Source of the DNA: JAABQT01 sp035459025
Lineage (GTDB): Bacteria > Pseudomonadota > Gammaproteobacteria > Burkholderiales > SG8-39
Length of the DNA stretch: 64,000 bases
NCBI GenBank assembly: GCA_035459025.1
Contig: DATHYT010000094.1
Span: forward strand, 62,001-126,000
Direction: 5' to 3'
Position 1 is the stretch's first letter, and the number at the start of each line of letters is the position of its first letter. Shown one piece after another: positions 7,978 through 15,825 of the stretch. A program made the position numbers and the translations under genes. The notes beneath the pieces are model-generated. The model made no database searches, had not been told where the DNA came from, and saw nothing but the letters and a program-made list of their open reading frames with translations.

Positions 7978-9482
7978 GGGCGCTGCTCGCCGCCGCCCTG
8001 CTCGCGCCCGCACTGGCCTGGCCCGCCGATCTGTATGAGACGCACTGCGCGAGCTGCCACGGCGCCGCGCGCCTCGGCGCCATGGGCCCGGCGCTCCTGC
8101 CCGAGAGCCTCGGGCGCCTGAAGAAGGCGGAGGCCGCGCGCGTGATCCGCGACAGCCGGCCCGGCGTGCAGATGCCCGCCTTCTCCAAGACCCTGAGCGA
8201 AGCTGAAATAGCGCAGCTCGTGGAGCTCATCTACCGCCCGGTGGTGCCCGCGCCGCGCTGGGGCGAAGCCGAGATCCGCGCCTCGCGCGTCGTGCACCAC
8301 GCGCCGGGCGCGCTGCCGGCAAAGCCGCAGTTCGACGCCGACCCGCTGAACCTGTTCGTGGTGGTCGAAGCCGGCGACCATCACGTCACGATCCTCGACG
8401 GCGACCGGCTCGAGCCGCTCGCGCGCTTCGCCTCGCGCTTCGCGCTGCACGGCGGGCCGAAGTTCTCGCCCGACGGGCGCTACGTGTTCTTCGCCTCGCG
8501 CGACGGCTGGATCACAAAGTACGACCTGTGGAACCTGAAGACGGTGGCCGAGGTGCGCGCAGGGCTCAACACGCGCAACGCCGCAGTGTCCGCCGACGGC
8601 AAGTACGTGATGGCGGCCAACTTCCTGCCGCACAGCCTCGTGGTCCTGGACGCGGCGCTGGAGCTGGTGAAGGTTCTCGGGACGGACTCGCGCGTCTCGG
8701 CGGTGTACGACGCCGCGCCGCGCCGCAGCTTCGTCGCCGCGCTGAAGGACGTGCCCGAGCTCTGGGAGATTTCCTACGACCCGAAGGCCGAGCCGATCGC
8801 CGGCGGCCTGGTGCACGACTACCGCTTCAAGGAAGGCGCGTTCGTGCCGGGGTTCCTCAACGCGCGGCGCACCCGGCTCGACCAGGTGCTCGACGATTTC
8901 TTCTTCACGCCGGACTTTCGCCAGGTGGTGGGCGCGAGCCGCGGCGGCAAGCGCGGCCAGGTGGTGCACCTCGACGTGCGCCGCACCATCGCCGAAGTGG
9001 ACCTGCCGGGCCTGCCGCACCTCGCCTCGGGCATCACCTGGGAGCGGCGCGGCCGGCGCGTCATGGCGACGCCCAACCTGCGCGAGGCCGTGGTGAGCGT
9101 GATCGACGTCGAGGGCTGGAAGACGGTGGCCGAGATCCCGACGCTCGGTCCGGGCTACTTCCTGCGCAGCCACGAAGCGACGCCCTACGCCTGGGTCGAT
9201 TCGATGATCGGGCCGCAGGGCCGCGACACGCTGCAGGTGATCGACAAGGATACCCTCGAGGTCGTGGCGCGCCTCACGCCCGCGCCGGGAAAGACGCTCG
9301 CGCACGTCGAGTTCGACCGCCACGGCCGCTACGCGCTCGCCAGCCTGTGGGAGGCCGAGGGCGCGTTGATCGTGTTCGACGCGCGCACGCTCGCCGAGGT
9401 GAAGCGCATCCCGATGCGAAAGCCCGTGGGCAAGTACAACGTGCACAACAAGATCACGCGCTCCGAGGGCACCAGCTGGTGA
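7974..9482 (+). CDS. nirN: Dihydro-heme d1 dehydrogenase NirN (cytochrome c plus d1-type propeller)
   Basis: A 502-aa periplasmic relative of NirS that introduces the acrylate double bond in the last step of heme d1 synthesis. The GTG start at 7974 is followed by a short signal peptide (RALLAAALLAPALAWPAD). The c-heme motif is CASCH at residues 25-29, with a possible Met ligand in VQMPAF. An eight-bladed propeller of the NirS/NirF kind follows. The start overlaps nirJ and the stop overlaps the downstream regulator gene, each by 4 bp. Confidence 0.88.
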   Translation: MRALLAAALLAPALAWPADLYETHCASCHGAARLGAMGPALLPESLGRLKKAEAARVIRDSRPGVQMPAFSKTLSEAEIAQLVELIYRPVVPAPRWGEAEIRASRVVHHAPGALPAKPQFDADPLNLFVVVEAGDHHVTILDGDRLEPLARFASRFALHGGPKFSPDGRYVFFASRDGWITKYDLWNLKTVAEVRAGLNTRNAAVSADGKYVMAANFLPHSLVVLDAALELVKVLGTDSRVSAVYDAAPRRSFVAALKDVPELWEISYDPKAEPIAGGLVHDYRFKEGAFVPGFLNARRTRLDQVLDDFFFTPDFRQVVGASRGGKRGQVVHLDVRRTIAEVDLPGLPHLASGITWERRGRRVMATPNLREAVVSVIDVEGWKTVAEIPTLGPGYFLRSHEATPYAWVDSMIGPQGRDTLQVIDKDTLEVVARLTPAPGKTLAHVEFDRHGRYALASLWEAEGALIVFDARTLAEVKRIPMRKPVGKYNVHNKITRSEGTSW

Positions 9483-10171
9483 ACCGGCGCGCGCCGCAGA
9501 TCAAGATCCAGGCGTTCCTCGCCAACCTGCCGATGTTCGGCGAGATGAGCGCGGCGGAGCTCGACCGCATCGCGGCGAGCACCTTGCCGCTGCACGTCGA
9601 CAAGGGCGAGACCGTGTGCCACACGGGCGATCCGTGCACGGGCTTTCACGTCGTGGTCTACGGCCAGGTCAAGCTCGGCTTCACCTCGCCACAGGGCGTG
9701 GAGAAGGTGGTCGAGATCGTGCGCCCGGGCCAAAGCTTCGGCGAGGCGCTGATGTTCCTCGACGCCCCCTACATCGTGTTCGCGCAGGCGCTCGCCGACT
9801 CCATGCTGCTGCACGTCGCCAAGCACGCGGTGCTCGACGAGCTCGGGCGCGACCCGGGCTTCGCGCGGCGCATGCTCTCGGGCCTCTCGCAGCGGCTGCA
9901 CGGGCTGGTGCGCGACGTCGAGGCCTACAGCCTGCGCTCGAGCCACGAGCGCGTGATCGGCTACCTGCTCGCCGAAGCGCCCGTAGACGCCAACGGCGCG
10001 CCGGTCGAAGTGCAGCTCTCGGCGGGCAAGAGCGTCATCGCGTCGCGCCTCAACATGACGCCGGAGCATTTCTCGCGCATCCTGCACGAGCTCGGCAACG
10101 ACGGCGTGATCGAGATCCGCGGCCGCACCGTGCGCATCCCGAATCTCGCGCGCCTGCGCGGCAGTGCGTAG
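9479..10171 (+). CDS. CRP/FNR-family regulator, Dnr-like
   Basis: A 230-aa transcription regulator with an N-terminal cyclic-nucleotide-binding-type beta-roll (about 20-135; PGQSFGEALMF) and a C-terminal winged helix (SVIASRLNMTPEHFSRILHEL, recognition helix). It lacks the Cys cluster of FNR, which fits the Dnr/NnrR group that senses NO through heme. The GTG start overlaps nirN by 4 bp, so it is the last gene of the nir operon. The recognition helix has the E-x2-S-R pattern that reads TTGAT half-sites, so it can act on the boxes found across this window. Confidence 0.85.
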   Translation: MNRRAPQIKIQAFLANLPMFGEMSAAELDRIAASTLPLHVDKGETVCHTGDPCTGFHVVVYGQVKLGFTSPQGVEKVVEIVRPGQSFGEALMFLDAPYIVFAQALADSMLLHVAKHAVLDELGRDPGFARRMLSGLSQRLHGLVRDVEAYSLRSSHERVIGYLLAEAPVDANGAPVEVQLSAGKSVIASRLNMTPEHFSRILHELGNDGVIEIRGRTVRIPNLARLRGSA

Positions 10172-10189
10172 CACGCCGGCGCAGGATCG

Positions 10190-10203
10190 TTGATGCGCGT
10201 CAA
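10190..10203. promoter_or_regulatory. FNR/Dnr-type box upstream of ubiU
   Basis: TTGATGCGCGTCAA, both half-sites well matched. The centre is 51.5 bp before the ubiU GTG. A TAGAAT -10 element at 10235-10240 would start the transcript within a base or two of that GTG. This spacing differs from the -41.5 geometry at other boxes. Confidence 0.78.
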
Positions 10204-10247
10204 ACCGCTCCTCGGTCGGTGAGCCCGGCGCCCCTAGAATCGCGCGG

Positions 10248-11237
10248 GTGGAACTGGTCTGTCCCGCCGGCGCGCTGCCGGCCCTGAAAGCGGCCGTCGA
10301 CAACGGCGCCGACTGGGTCTACCTCGGCCTGCGCGACGACACCAACGCGCGCAATTTCCCTGGCCTCAATTTCGACGAGTCCGCGCTCGTCGCGGGGCTC
10401 GCCTACGCGCATGCGCGCGGCCGCAAGGTGCTGATGGCGGTCAACACCTACCCGCAGGCGGGCAGCTGGGCGCGCTGGACCGCCGCGGTGGATCGCGCGG
10501 CACGGCTCGGCGTGGACGCCATCATCGTCGCCGACGCCGGCCTGATGCGCTATGCGAGCCGTACGCACCCGCGGCTGGAGCTGCACCTCTCGGTGCAGGC
10601 CTCGGCGACCAGCTACGAGGCGATCAACTTCTTTCACGAGCATTTTGGCGTCAAGCGCGCGGTGCTGCCGCGCGTGCTGTCGCTCGCCCAGGTCGCGCAG
10701 GTCGCGCGCCATACGCCGGTCGAGATCGAGGTCTTCGGCTTTGGCAGCCTGTGCGTGATGGTCGAGGGGCGCTGCACGCTCTCGGCCTACGCCTGCGGCG
10801 AGGCGCCCAATACCACCGGCGCCTGCTCGCCCGCGCACGCGGTGCGCTGGCGCGAAACCGCCGCCGGGCTCGAGTCGCGGCTGAACGGCATCCTCATCGA
10901 CCGCTACGCGCCGGGAGAGCGTGCGGCGTATCCCACCGTGTGCAAGGGCCGCTACGCAGCCACCGGCGAGACCTACTATGCCTTCGAAGAGCCGGCGAGC
11001 CTGAACACGCTCGATCTCGTGCCGCAGTTCGGCGAGGCCGGCGTGCGCGCGGTGAAGATCGAGGGGCGCCAGCGCAGCCCGGCGTATGTGGCGCAGGTGA
11101 CGCGCGTCTGGCGCGAGGCGATCGACGCCTGGAAGGCGGGCGGGTTCGCGCCGCGCCCGGCCTGGGCCGCGGCGCTCCAGCGCCACGCCGAAGGCAGCCA
11201 CACCACCCTCGGCGCGTTTTCGCGACCCTGGAAATGA
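10248..11237 (+). CDS. ubiU: O2-independent ubiquinone hydroxylation protein UbiU (U32 family)
   Basis: A 329-aa member of the U32 peptidase-like family. With UbiV it forms the hydroxylase complex that makes ubiquinone without oxygen. The four [4Fe-4S] Cys ligands fall at residues 169, 176, 193 and 232, the positions I recall for E. coli UbiU. Family signatures are ELVCPAGALPALKAAVDNGADWVY and the block VEGRCTLSAYACGE. The start is a GTG without a strong ribosome site. The stop overlaps ubiV. Co-location with an FNR box fits its anaerobic role. Confidence 0.93.
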   Translation: MELVCPAGALPALKAAVDNGADWVYLGLRDDTNARNFPGLNFDESALVAGLAYAHARGRKVLMAVNTYPQAGSWARWTAAVDRAARLGVDAIIVADAGLMRYASRTHPRLELHLSVQASATSYEAINFFHEHFGVKRAVLPRVLSLAQVAQVARHTPVEIEVFGFGSLCVMVEGRCTLSAYACGEAPNTTGACSPAHAVRWRETAAGLESRLNGILIDRYAPGERAAYPTVCKGRYAATGETYYAFEEPASLNTLDLVPQFGEAGVRAVKIEGRQRSPAYVAQVTRVWREAIDAWKAGGFAPRPAWAAALQRHAEGSHTTLGAFSRPWK

Positions 11238-12118
11238 AGCTCGCGCTCGGCCCGCTCCTTTACTACTGGCCGCGCGACGCAGTGCTCGCCTTCTACGAGG
11301 AGATCGCTGCGGCGCCCGTGGACACCGTGTACCTGGGCGAGGTGGTGTGCTCGCGGCGCCACGAGCTCGCGTTCGAGGACTGGCTCGCGATTGCCGCGCG
11401 GCTCGCCGCGGCCGGCAAGGAGGTGGTGCTCTCGGCGCAGGCGCTCACGGAGTCCGAGGGCGACTTGAAGCTTGTGCGCCGCGCCGTGGCCAACGGCCGC
11501 TTTCGCGTGGAGGCGAACGACTGGGGCGCAGTGCGCCTGCTCGCCGCCGTCACCGGTTGGATCGCCGGCCCGCACCTCAACGTCTACAACCCGCAAACGC
11601 TCGACTTGGTGACGGCGCTCGGCGCGACGCGCTGGGTCGCGCCCACGGAGGCGACGCGCGACATGGTCGCCGGCCTCCTCGCCGAGCGGCCGGCGGGACT
11701 GGAGGCCGAGGTGTTCGCCTACGGTCGCATGCCCCTCGCCTTTTCCGCGCGCTGCTTCACGGCGCGGCGGCTGAACCGCCAGAAGGAGGACTGCGGCTAC
11801 GCCTGCCTCGATTTCCCGGACGGCATCGCGCTCAAGACTCGCGAGGGCGAGCCGTTTCTCGCGGTGAACGGCATTCAGACGCTCTCGGCAGGCGTATATT
11901 GCCTCGTGGACGAGCTTGCGGCGCTGCGCGAGACGGGGGTGGAAGTCCTTCGCGTCAGCCCCCAGTCGGTCGGCACCCACGACGTACTGCACATCCTGCG
12001 CGCAGCCTGCGACGACGCGCTAAGCGGTTTCGACGCGCGCAAGGCGCTCGCGGCCGTGGCGCCCGGCAAGCTCTGGAACGGCTTCTGGCACGGGCAGCCC
12101 GGGATGCCGGCGCGGTGA
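11234..12118 (+). CDS. ubiV: O2-independent ubiquinone hydroxylation protein UbiV (U32 family)
   Basis: A 294-aa U32-family partner of UbiU. Candidate [4Fe-4S] ligands are Cys39, Cys174, Cys187 and Cys191 (GEVVCSRRHE; SARCFTARRLNRQKEDCGYAC split over two segments). The start overlaps ubiU by 4 bp (ATGA) and the stop overlaps ubiT. The UbiUV heterodimer is thought to take the hydroxyl oxygen from prephenate, so the pathway works in denitrifying cells. Confidence 0.92.
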   Translation: MKLALGPLLYYWPRDAVLAFYEEIAAAPVDTVYLGEVVCSRRHELAFEDWLAIAARLAAAGKEVVLSAQALTESEGDLKLVRRAVANGRFRVEANDWGAVRLLAAVTGWIAGPHLNVYNPQTLDLVTALGATRWVAPTEATRDMVAGLLAERPAGLEAEVFAYGRMPLAFSARCFTARRLNRQKEDCGYACLDFPDGIALKTREGEPFLAVNGIQTLSAGVYCLVDELAALRETGVEVLRVSPQSVGTHDVLHILRAACDDALSGFDARKALAAVAPGKLWNGFWHGQPGMPAR

Positions 12119-12408
12119 TCCCGCTCTCCGACCGGCTGCACTGCATGCTCGCGCCGCTGCGCGGCAAGGTGCTGCGCCTGGAAATCGCCGGTCTCGGCGG
12201 CGGCCCGCAGTTCACGCTGGATTTCATCGGCCTGCGCCCGTCCTTCGGCAAGCCCGACGTGACGGTGCGTGCAAGCCTCGGCGATTACCTTGCGCTGGCG
12301 TTGCGTCGCGAAGATCCCGACACGCTCTTCTTCACCCGCCGCCTGGTGATCGAAGGCGACACCGAACTCGGGCTGCAGATCAAGAACGCGCTCGACGCGC
12401 TCGGCTGA
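12115..12408 (+). CDS. ubiT: SCP2-domain ubiquinone biosynthesis accessory factor UbiT, short form
   Basis: A 97-aa sterol-carrier-protein-2-type lipid-binding domain (FTLDFIGLRPSFG, DPDTLFFTRRLVIEGDTELG) that carries the ubiquinone intermediate in the O2-independent pathway. The GTG at 12115 overlaps the ubiV stop. E. coli UbiT is longer; this protein is essentially the SCP2 domain alone, without most of the N-terminal extension. The assignment rests on the SCP2 signature and the ubiUV linkage. Confidence 0.85.
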   Translation: MIPLSDRLHCMLAPLRGKVLRLEIAGLGGGPQFTLDFIGLRPSFGKPDVTVRASLGDYLALALRREDPDTLFFTRRLVIEGDTELGLQIKNALDALG

Positions 12409-12410
12409 CC

Positions 12411-12441
12411 AAAAAAAAGGGCGGGAGCAACGCTCCCGCCC
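12411..12441 (-). terminator. Intrinsic terminator of nirSM
   Basis: A 10-bp perfect stem (GGGCGGGAGC / GCTCCCGCCC) with a 3-nt loop at 12419-12441. On the minus strand it is followed by eight T residues (12418-12411). It therefore ends the nirS-nirM transcript. The plus-strand side has no T run, so it is a weak stop at best for ubiUVT. Confidence 0.88.
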
Positions 12442-12460
12442 TCCGCTGCGTCCGGACCGT

Positions 12461-12769
12461 TCAGCCCATCTTCAGGATCCAGTCGACCAGCGTCTTTATG
12501 TCGGCATCGGGCACCGCCGGGTTGGGCGGCATGGGAACCGGCCCAAACGCGCCGCTGCCGCCCTTCTTGACCTTGTCCGCGAGCATCCCCGCGGCACTGG
12601 CCTGCCCCTTGTACTTCTTGGCAATGTCCTTGTAGGAGGGGCCGACCAGCTTCTTGTCGGGCTGGTGGCAGGCAAGGCAGTTGTGCTTCTTGGCGAGCGC
12701 CTCGTCGGCGCGCGCCGGCGTGCTCAGTACCGCCGCGGCCGCGGTCAAGGCAACGATCACGATCTTCAT
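12461..12769 (-). CDS. nirM: Cytochrome c-551, electron donor to nitrite reductase
   Basis: A 102-aa small periplasmic cytochrome c. It has a signal peptide ending ..STPARA, heme motif CLACH (Cys31, Cys34, His35) and an axial Met near residue 80 in PVPMPPN, the classic c-551 layout. It passes electrons to NirS. It starts 16 bp after the nirS stop and ends at a strong terminator, so nirS-nirM is a two-gene unit. Confidence 0.92.
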   Translation of the reverse strand: MKIVIVALTAAAAVLSTPARADEALAKKHNCLACHQPDKKLVGPSYKDIAKKYKGQASAAGMLADKVKKGGSGAFGPVPMPPNPAVPDADIKTLVDWILKMG

Positions 12770-12785
12770 GTTCCGGACGTCCTTT

Positions 12786-14513
12786 CTAGTAGATGTCGTG
12801 CTGCGTATTGTAAACGTTGAAGTGCCCGGTCGGCGTGATCAGCCGCGGATCCTTGATCACGGCCTTCAGCTTCCTGGTCTTGTCGTCGACCACCACCAGC
12901 GCCGACTCCTGGTTCTTCGCGCTCCACACCGAGAACCATACCTCGGTGCCCGCCTTATTGTACTCGGGCTGCACGATGCGCTTGGCGCCCTCGCCCAGGT
13001 TCGCCCATTCGCCGATCGGCAGGACCACGGCAGGCTTGCCGAGGTTCCCGATGTCGAACACGGCGACCGACTGCGAGATCTTCGGGTCGGGGTTGAGCGG
13101 CGTGTCGACCCACAGGTTCTTCGACTTCGGGTGGGTCTTGATGAAGAGATTGCCGCCGCCCTGGCCGTCGAGCATCTGCACCACCTTCCAGGCGTGCTGC
13201 TTGTTCTTCGCCGGGTCGGTGCCGATGAGCGCGATCTTCTCGCTGCCGAGGTGCCCGGTGGCCCAGACCGGGCCGTACTTCGGGTGCACGAAGTTCGCGC
13301 CGCGCCCCGGGTGCGGGATCTTGTCGACGTCGATCAACGCCGCCAGCTTGTCCGTCTTGGTATCCAGCACCGCGATCTTGTTCGACTGGTTGGCGGCGAC
13401 GAGGAAGTAGCGCTTGCTCGCGTCCCAGCCGCCGTCGTGCAGGAACCGCGCCGCCTCGACTTCGGTCGACGTGATCGCCTTGAGATCGGTGTAGTCGACC
13501 ATCACGATCTTGCCGGTTTCCTTGACGTTGACCACGAAATGCGGTCGCCGGTGCTCGGCCACGATCGCGGCAACGCGCGGCTCGGGATGGTATTCCTGCG
13601 TGTCGACCGTCATGCCGCGGGTGGAGACGATCTTCAGCGGCTCCAGCGTATCGCCCTTCATGATCACGTACTGCGGCGGCCAGTAGGCGCCGGCGATGGC
13701 CAGCTTGTCCTCATAGCCCTTGGCCTTCGAGGTATCCACCGAGCGCGCCTCCAGGCCGATGCGGATCTCCGCCACGTTGTCGGGCTTCTCCATCCACAGA
13801 TCGATCATGTTGATCTTCGCGTCGCGGCCGATGACCAAGACATAGCGGCCGGAGGCTGACACGCGCGAGATGTGCACCGCGTAGCCAGTCTTCACGATGT
13901 TGATGATCTTCTTGGTGTCGCCGTCGATCAGCGCCACCTCGCCCGTGTCGCGCAGCGTCGTCGAGAAGATGTTGGCGATGTTGAACTTGTTCATCTTCTT
14001 CTTCGGTCGCTGCGCGGGCGGCACGATGACCTTCCAGGTCTTCTTCATGTCGGCCATGCCGAATTCCGGCGGGGTCGGCGGCGTCTGCTGCACGTAGCGC
14101 GCCATCAGGTCGACCTCGTCGTCGGACATGTCGCCCGAGGTGCCCCAGTTCGGCATGCCCGCGGGCGAGCCGTACTTGATGAACACTTTCAGGTACTCGG
14201 TGCCCTTGGGCAGCGTGATGTCGGGCGTGAGCGGCTTGCCGGTGGCGCCCTTGCGCAGCACGCCGTGGCAGCCGGCGCAGCGCTCGAAGTACAGCACGCG
14301 CGCGCGGTCGAACTCCGCCTTGCTCATCGGCGGCGCCTTCGGGTTCACGTCCTGGTGCATGTCCTCCGCCGCGAGCGGCGAGCCGCCCGCCTGGTACCGG
14401 ATCTCGGATTCGGTGGTCGGATGCTTGGCGGCCTGTCCGTAGGCTGTCGCAGCGGCGAGCGGCAGCAAGAGCCACGCCGCAGCACGCGTCAGGCGGATGT
14501 TGGGATTCGTCAC
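12786..14513 (-). CDS. nirS: Cytochrome cd1 nitrite reductase
   Basis: A 575-aa periplasmic enzyme reducing nitrite to nitric oxide. It has a signal peptide (residues 1-26), a c-heme domain with CAGCH at 79-83, and an eight-bladed propeller that holds heme d1. The region EYHPEPRVAAIVAEHRRPHF supplies the conserved active-site histidines. The start is GTG with a GGGAGG ribosome site eight bases or so upstream. An FNR/Dnr box is centred about 74 bp before it. The heme d1 genes lie on the opposite strand about 3 kb away, across ubiUVT. Confidence 0.96.
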   Translation of the reverse strand: MTNPNIRLTRAAAWLLLPLAAATAYGQAAKHPTTESEIRYQAGGSPLAAEDMHQDVNPKAPPMSKAEFDRARVLYFERCAGCHGVLRKGATGKPLTPDITLPKGTEYLKVFIKYGSPAGMPNWGTSGDMSDDEVDLMARYVQQTPPTPPEFGMADMKKTWKVIVPPAQRPKKKMNKFNIANIFSTTLRDTGEVALIDGDTKKIINIVKTGYAVHISRVSASGRYVLVIGRDAKINMIDLWMEKPDNVAEIRIGLEARSVDTSKAKGYEDKLAIAGAYWPPQYVIMKGDTLEPLKIVSTRGMTVDTQEYHPEPRVAAIVAEHRRPHFVVNVKETGKIVMVDYTDLKAITSTEVEAARFLHDGGWDASKRYFLVAANQSNKIAVLDTKTDKLAALIDVDKIPHPGRGANFVHPKYGPVWATGHLGSEKIALIGTDPAKNKQHAWKVVQMLDGQGGGNLFIKTHPKSKNLWVDTPLNPDPKISQSVAVFDIGNLGKPAVVLPIGEWANLGEGAKRIVQPEYNKAGTEVWFSVWSAKNQESALVVVDDKTRKLKAVIKDPRLITPTGHFNVYNTQHDIY

Positions 14514-14580
14514 GAGTACCTCCCTGTGCTGATTGAAATCGTCATTCCCGCTAGGGTGCGCCGCAGCGCGCCCGAAAACT

Positions 14581-14594
14581 TTGATTTATCTCAA
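14581..14594. promoter_or_regulatory. FNR/Dnr-type box upstream of nirS
   Basis: TTGATTTATCTCAA (minus strand TTGAGATAAATCAA). It is centred 74.5 bp before the nirS GTG, leaving a normal leader of about 30 nt after a -41.5 start. It overlaps the last codons and TGA stop (14593-14591) of the upstream DUF2249 gene. Confidence 0.75.
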
Positions 14595-15076
14595 GTGCTT
14601 GGCTCGATCAGCAGCTCGAACGCGCCGTCGGCGCGCTGCGCACCGCTGTAGGAGAAGCCGCGCTCGCGTAGCAGAGGGTACAACGGCAGCGGCTCGTGCG
14701 GCAGGATCGCGCGCAGCGACTCGCCGGGCGCGCGCTCCAGCGCGGCGAAGATGCGCACGATCGGCTCGGGCGGCTGCAAGCCGCGCAGGTCCAGCGTTGG
14801 GGAGTCCGCCGGCGCCCGCCCTGCGCGCAGCGCGTCGGCGTGCCTCTCGCGTAGCAGCGCGGCAAGCTCCTCGAAAGCGGCGCGGCAGCCCTCGGGGTCG
14901 TGCTGCGGCGCCGCGGCGCCTAGGGTATCGAAGCGCTGGCACAGGTCCTCGTCGCGCTCGAGCAGCGCGGCGCAGGCCTGGCGCAGTTGCGCGAAGCGCG
15001 CGCGATGCGTCGCCCAGTCGCCCGCACGCGCCGCGGCGAGCGCAGCCTCGATCAACCCATCGGCGGACTGCACCAT
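14591..15076 (-). CDS. DUF2249-domain protein
   Basis: A 161-aa soluble protein. The last ~70 residues are a DUF2249 domain (LDLRGLQPPEPIVRIFAALE, then LLRERGFSYS), a TusA-like fold common in denitrification and NO-related loci. The N-terminal ~90 residues are a helical region with no recognised catalytic motif. Function is unknown. It sits between nirS and ctaA on the same strand. An FNR box is centred exactly 41.5 bp before its ATG, which suggests a leaderless, anaerobically induced mRNA. The ATG at 15076 is the only start that fits this spacing. Confidence 0.78.
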   Translation of the reverse strand: MVQSADGLIEAALAAARAGDWATHRARFAQLRQACAALLERDEDLCQRFDTLGAAAPQHDPEGCRAAFEELAALLRERHADALRAGRAPADSPTLDLRGLQPPEPIVRIFAALERAPGESLRAILPHEPLPLYPLLRERGFSYSGAQRADGAFELLIEPST

Positions 15077-15110
15077 GGCGCGACCTTCGCAAGTCGCGCC
15101 ACCGCCGCCC

Positions 15111-15124
15111 TTGATGTGGGTCAA
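15111..15124. promoter_or_regulatory. FNR/Dnr-type box upstream of the DUF2249 gene
   Basis: TTGATGTGGGTCAA, centred 41.5 bp before the DUF2249 ATG. It contains the stop codon (15123-15121, minus strand) of the preceding membrane-protein gene. Confidence 0.78.
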
Positions 15125-15825
15125 GTAAGGCGGGCGTGCGCGTAGGCGGCGGCGGCGGCGAGCAGCGCGCCGGCCGCCCCGTGCGCGAGCGACGCGGCGA
15201 GCGGCTGGCCGAACAGCGCCGCCGCGGCGCCGGCGGCGACGACCGCGAGCGCGAGCCCGAGCAGCGCGAAGCGCTGCGCCGCACGCTCCAGCCGCAGCGC
15301 GAGCCACGCCGCCCCGGCCGCGAGCCCCAGCCCGAGCGCCACGTGCCCGGCAAGCACCCAGCCCCAGATGTCCTCGGCGAAGATCGCGAGCCAAGCACCG
15401 AGCGCGCATTGCGCCACGAACAGCGCGGCGACCGCGTGTCCGAGCCGGCGTGCTGCCCGCGCCGCGTGGCCTTGCGCGCGCCCGAGCAGCCAGGCGAACG
15501 CCGCGGCAAGCGCGAGCCCGCCCAGCAAGTTGGCGGCGGCAGCCGCGGGCGGGGGATTCTGCCCCACGGCGATTCCGAGCACCGACAAGAACACCGTGAG
15601 CACCGCCACCCCGAGCGCCCGGCGCCAGGCGAGCCAGGTGAGTGCCAGGGCCGCCACCACTTCGAGCGAGGCGGCGGCGCGATGCACGCCGCGCACCGCG
15701 CCGAGCACGGCGCCGAGCTCGTCGCTCGCATGGCGGATGGCGAGGCTGGCGAAGAGCACGACCAGCACCAGGCCGAGGCCCGCGGCGCTCCACGCGCTGG
15801 TCACGCGTGCCGGTGCGCGTTCCAT
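15121..15825 (-). CDS. Polytopic membrane protein, possibly CtaA-like
   Basis: A 234-aa very hydrophobic protein with about seven membrane segments. Several helices carry His in a pattern reminiscent of CtaA/COX15 (GVHRAAASLEV, LGHAVAALFVAQ, GHVALGLGL), and the gene overlaps ctaA by 25 bp, so a role with heme A or with the adjacent heme-copper enzyme is plausible. That is an inference: I do not recognise a named family. The start at 15825 (MERAPARVTSAW) is chosen because it is the first ATG that leads straight into the first membrane helix. Confidence 0.62.
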   Translation of the reverse strand: MERAPARVTSAWSAAGLGLVLVVLFASLAIRHASDELGAVLGAVRGVHRAAASLEVVAALALTWLAWRRALGVAVLTVFLSVLGIAVGQNPPPAAAAANLLGGLALAAAFAWLLGRAQGHAARAARRLGHAVAALFVAQCALGAWLAIFAEDIWGWVLAGHVALGLGLAAGAAWLALRLERAAQRFALLGLALAVVAAGAAAALFGQPLAASLAHGAAGALLAAAAAYAHARLT

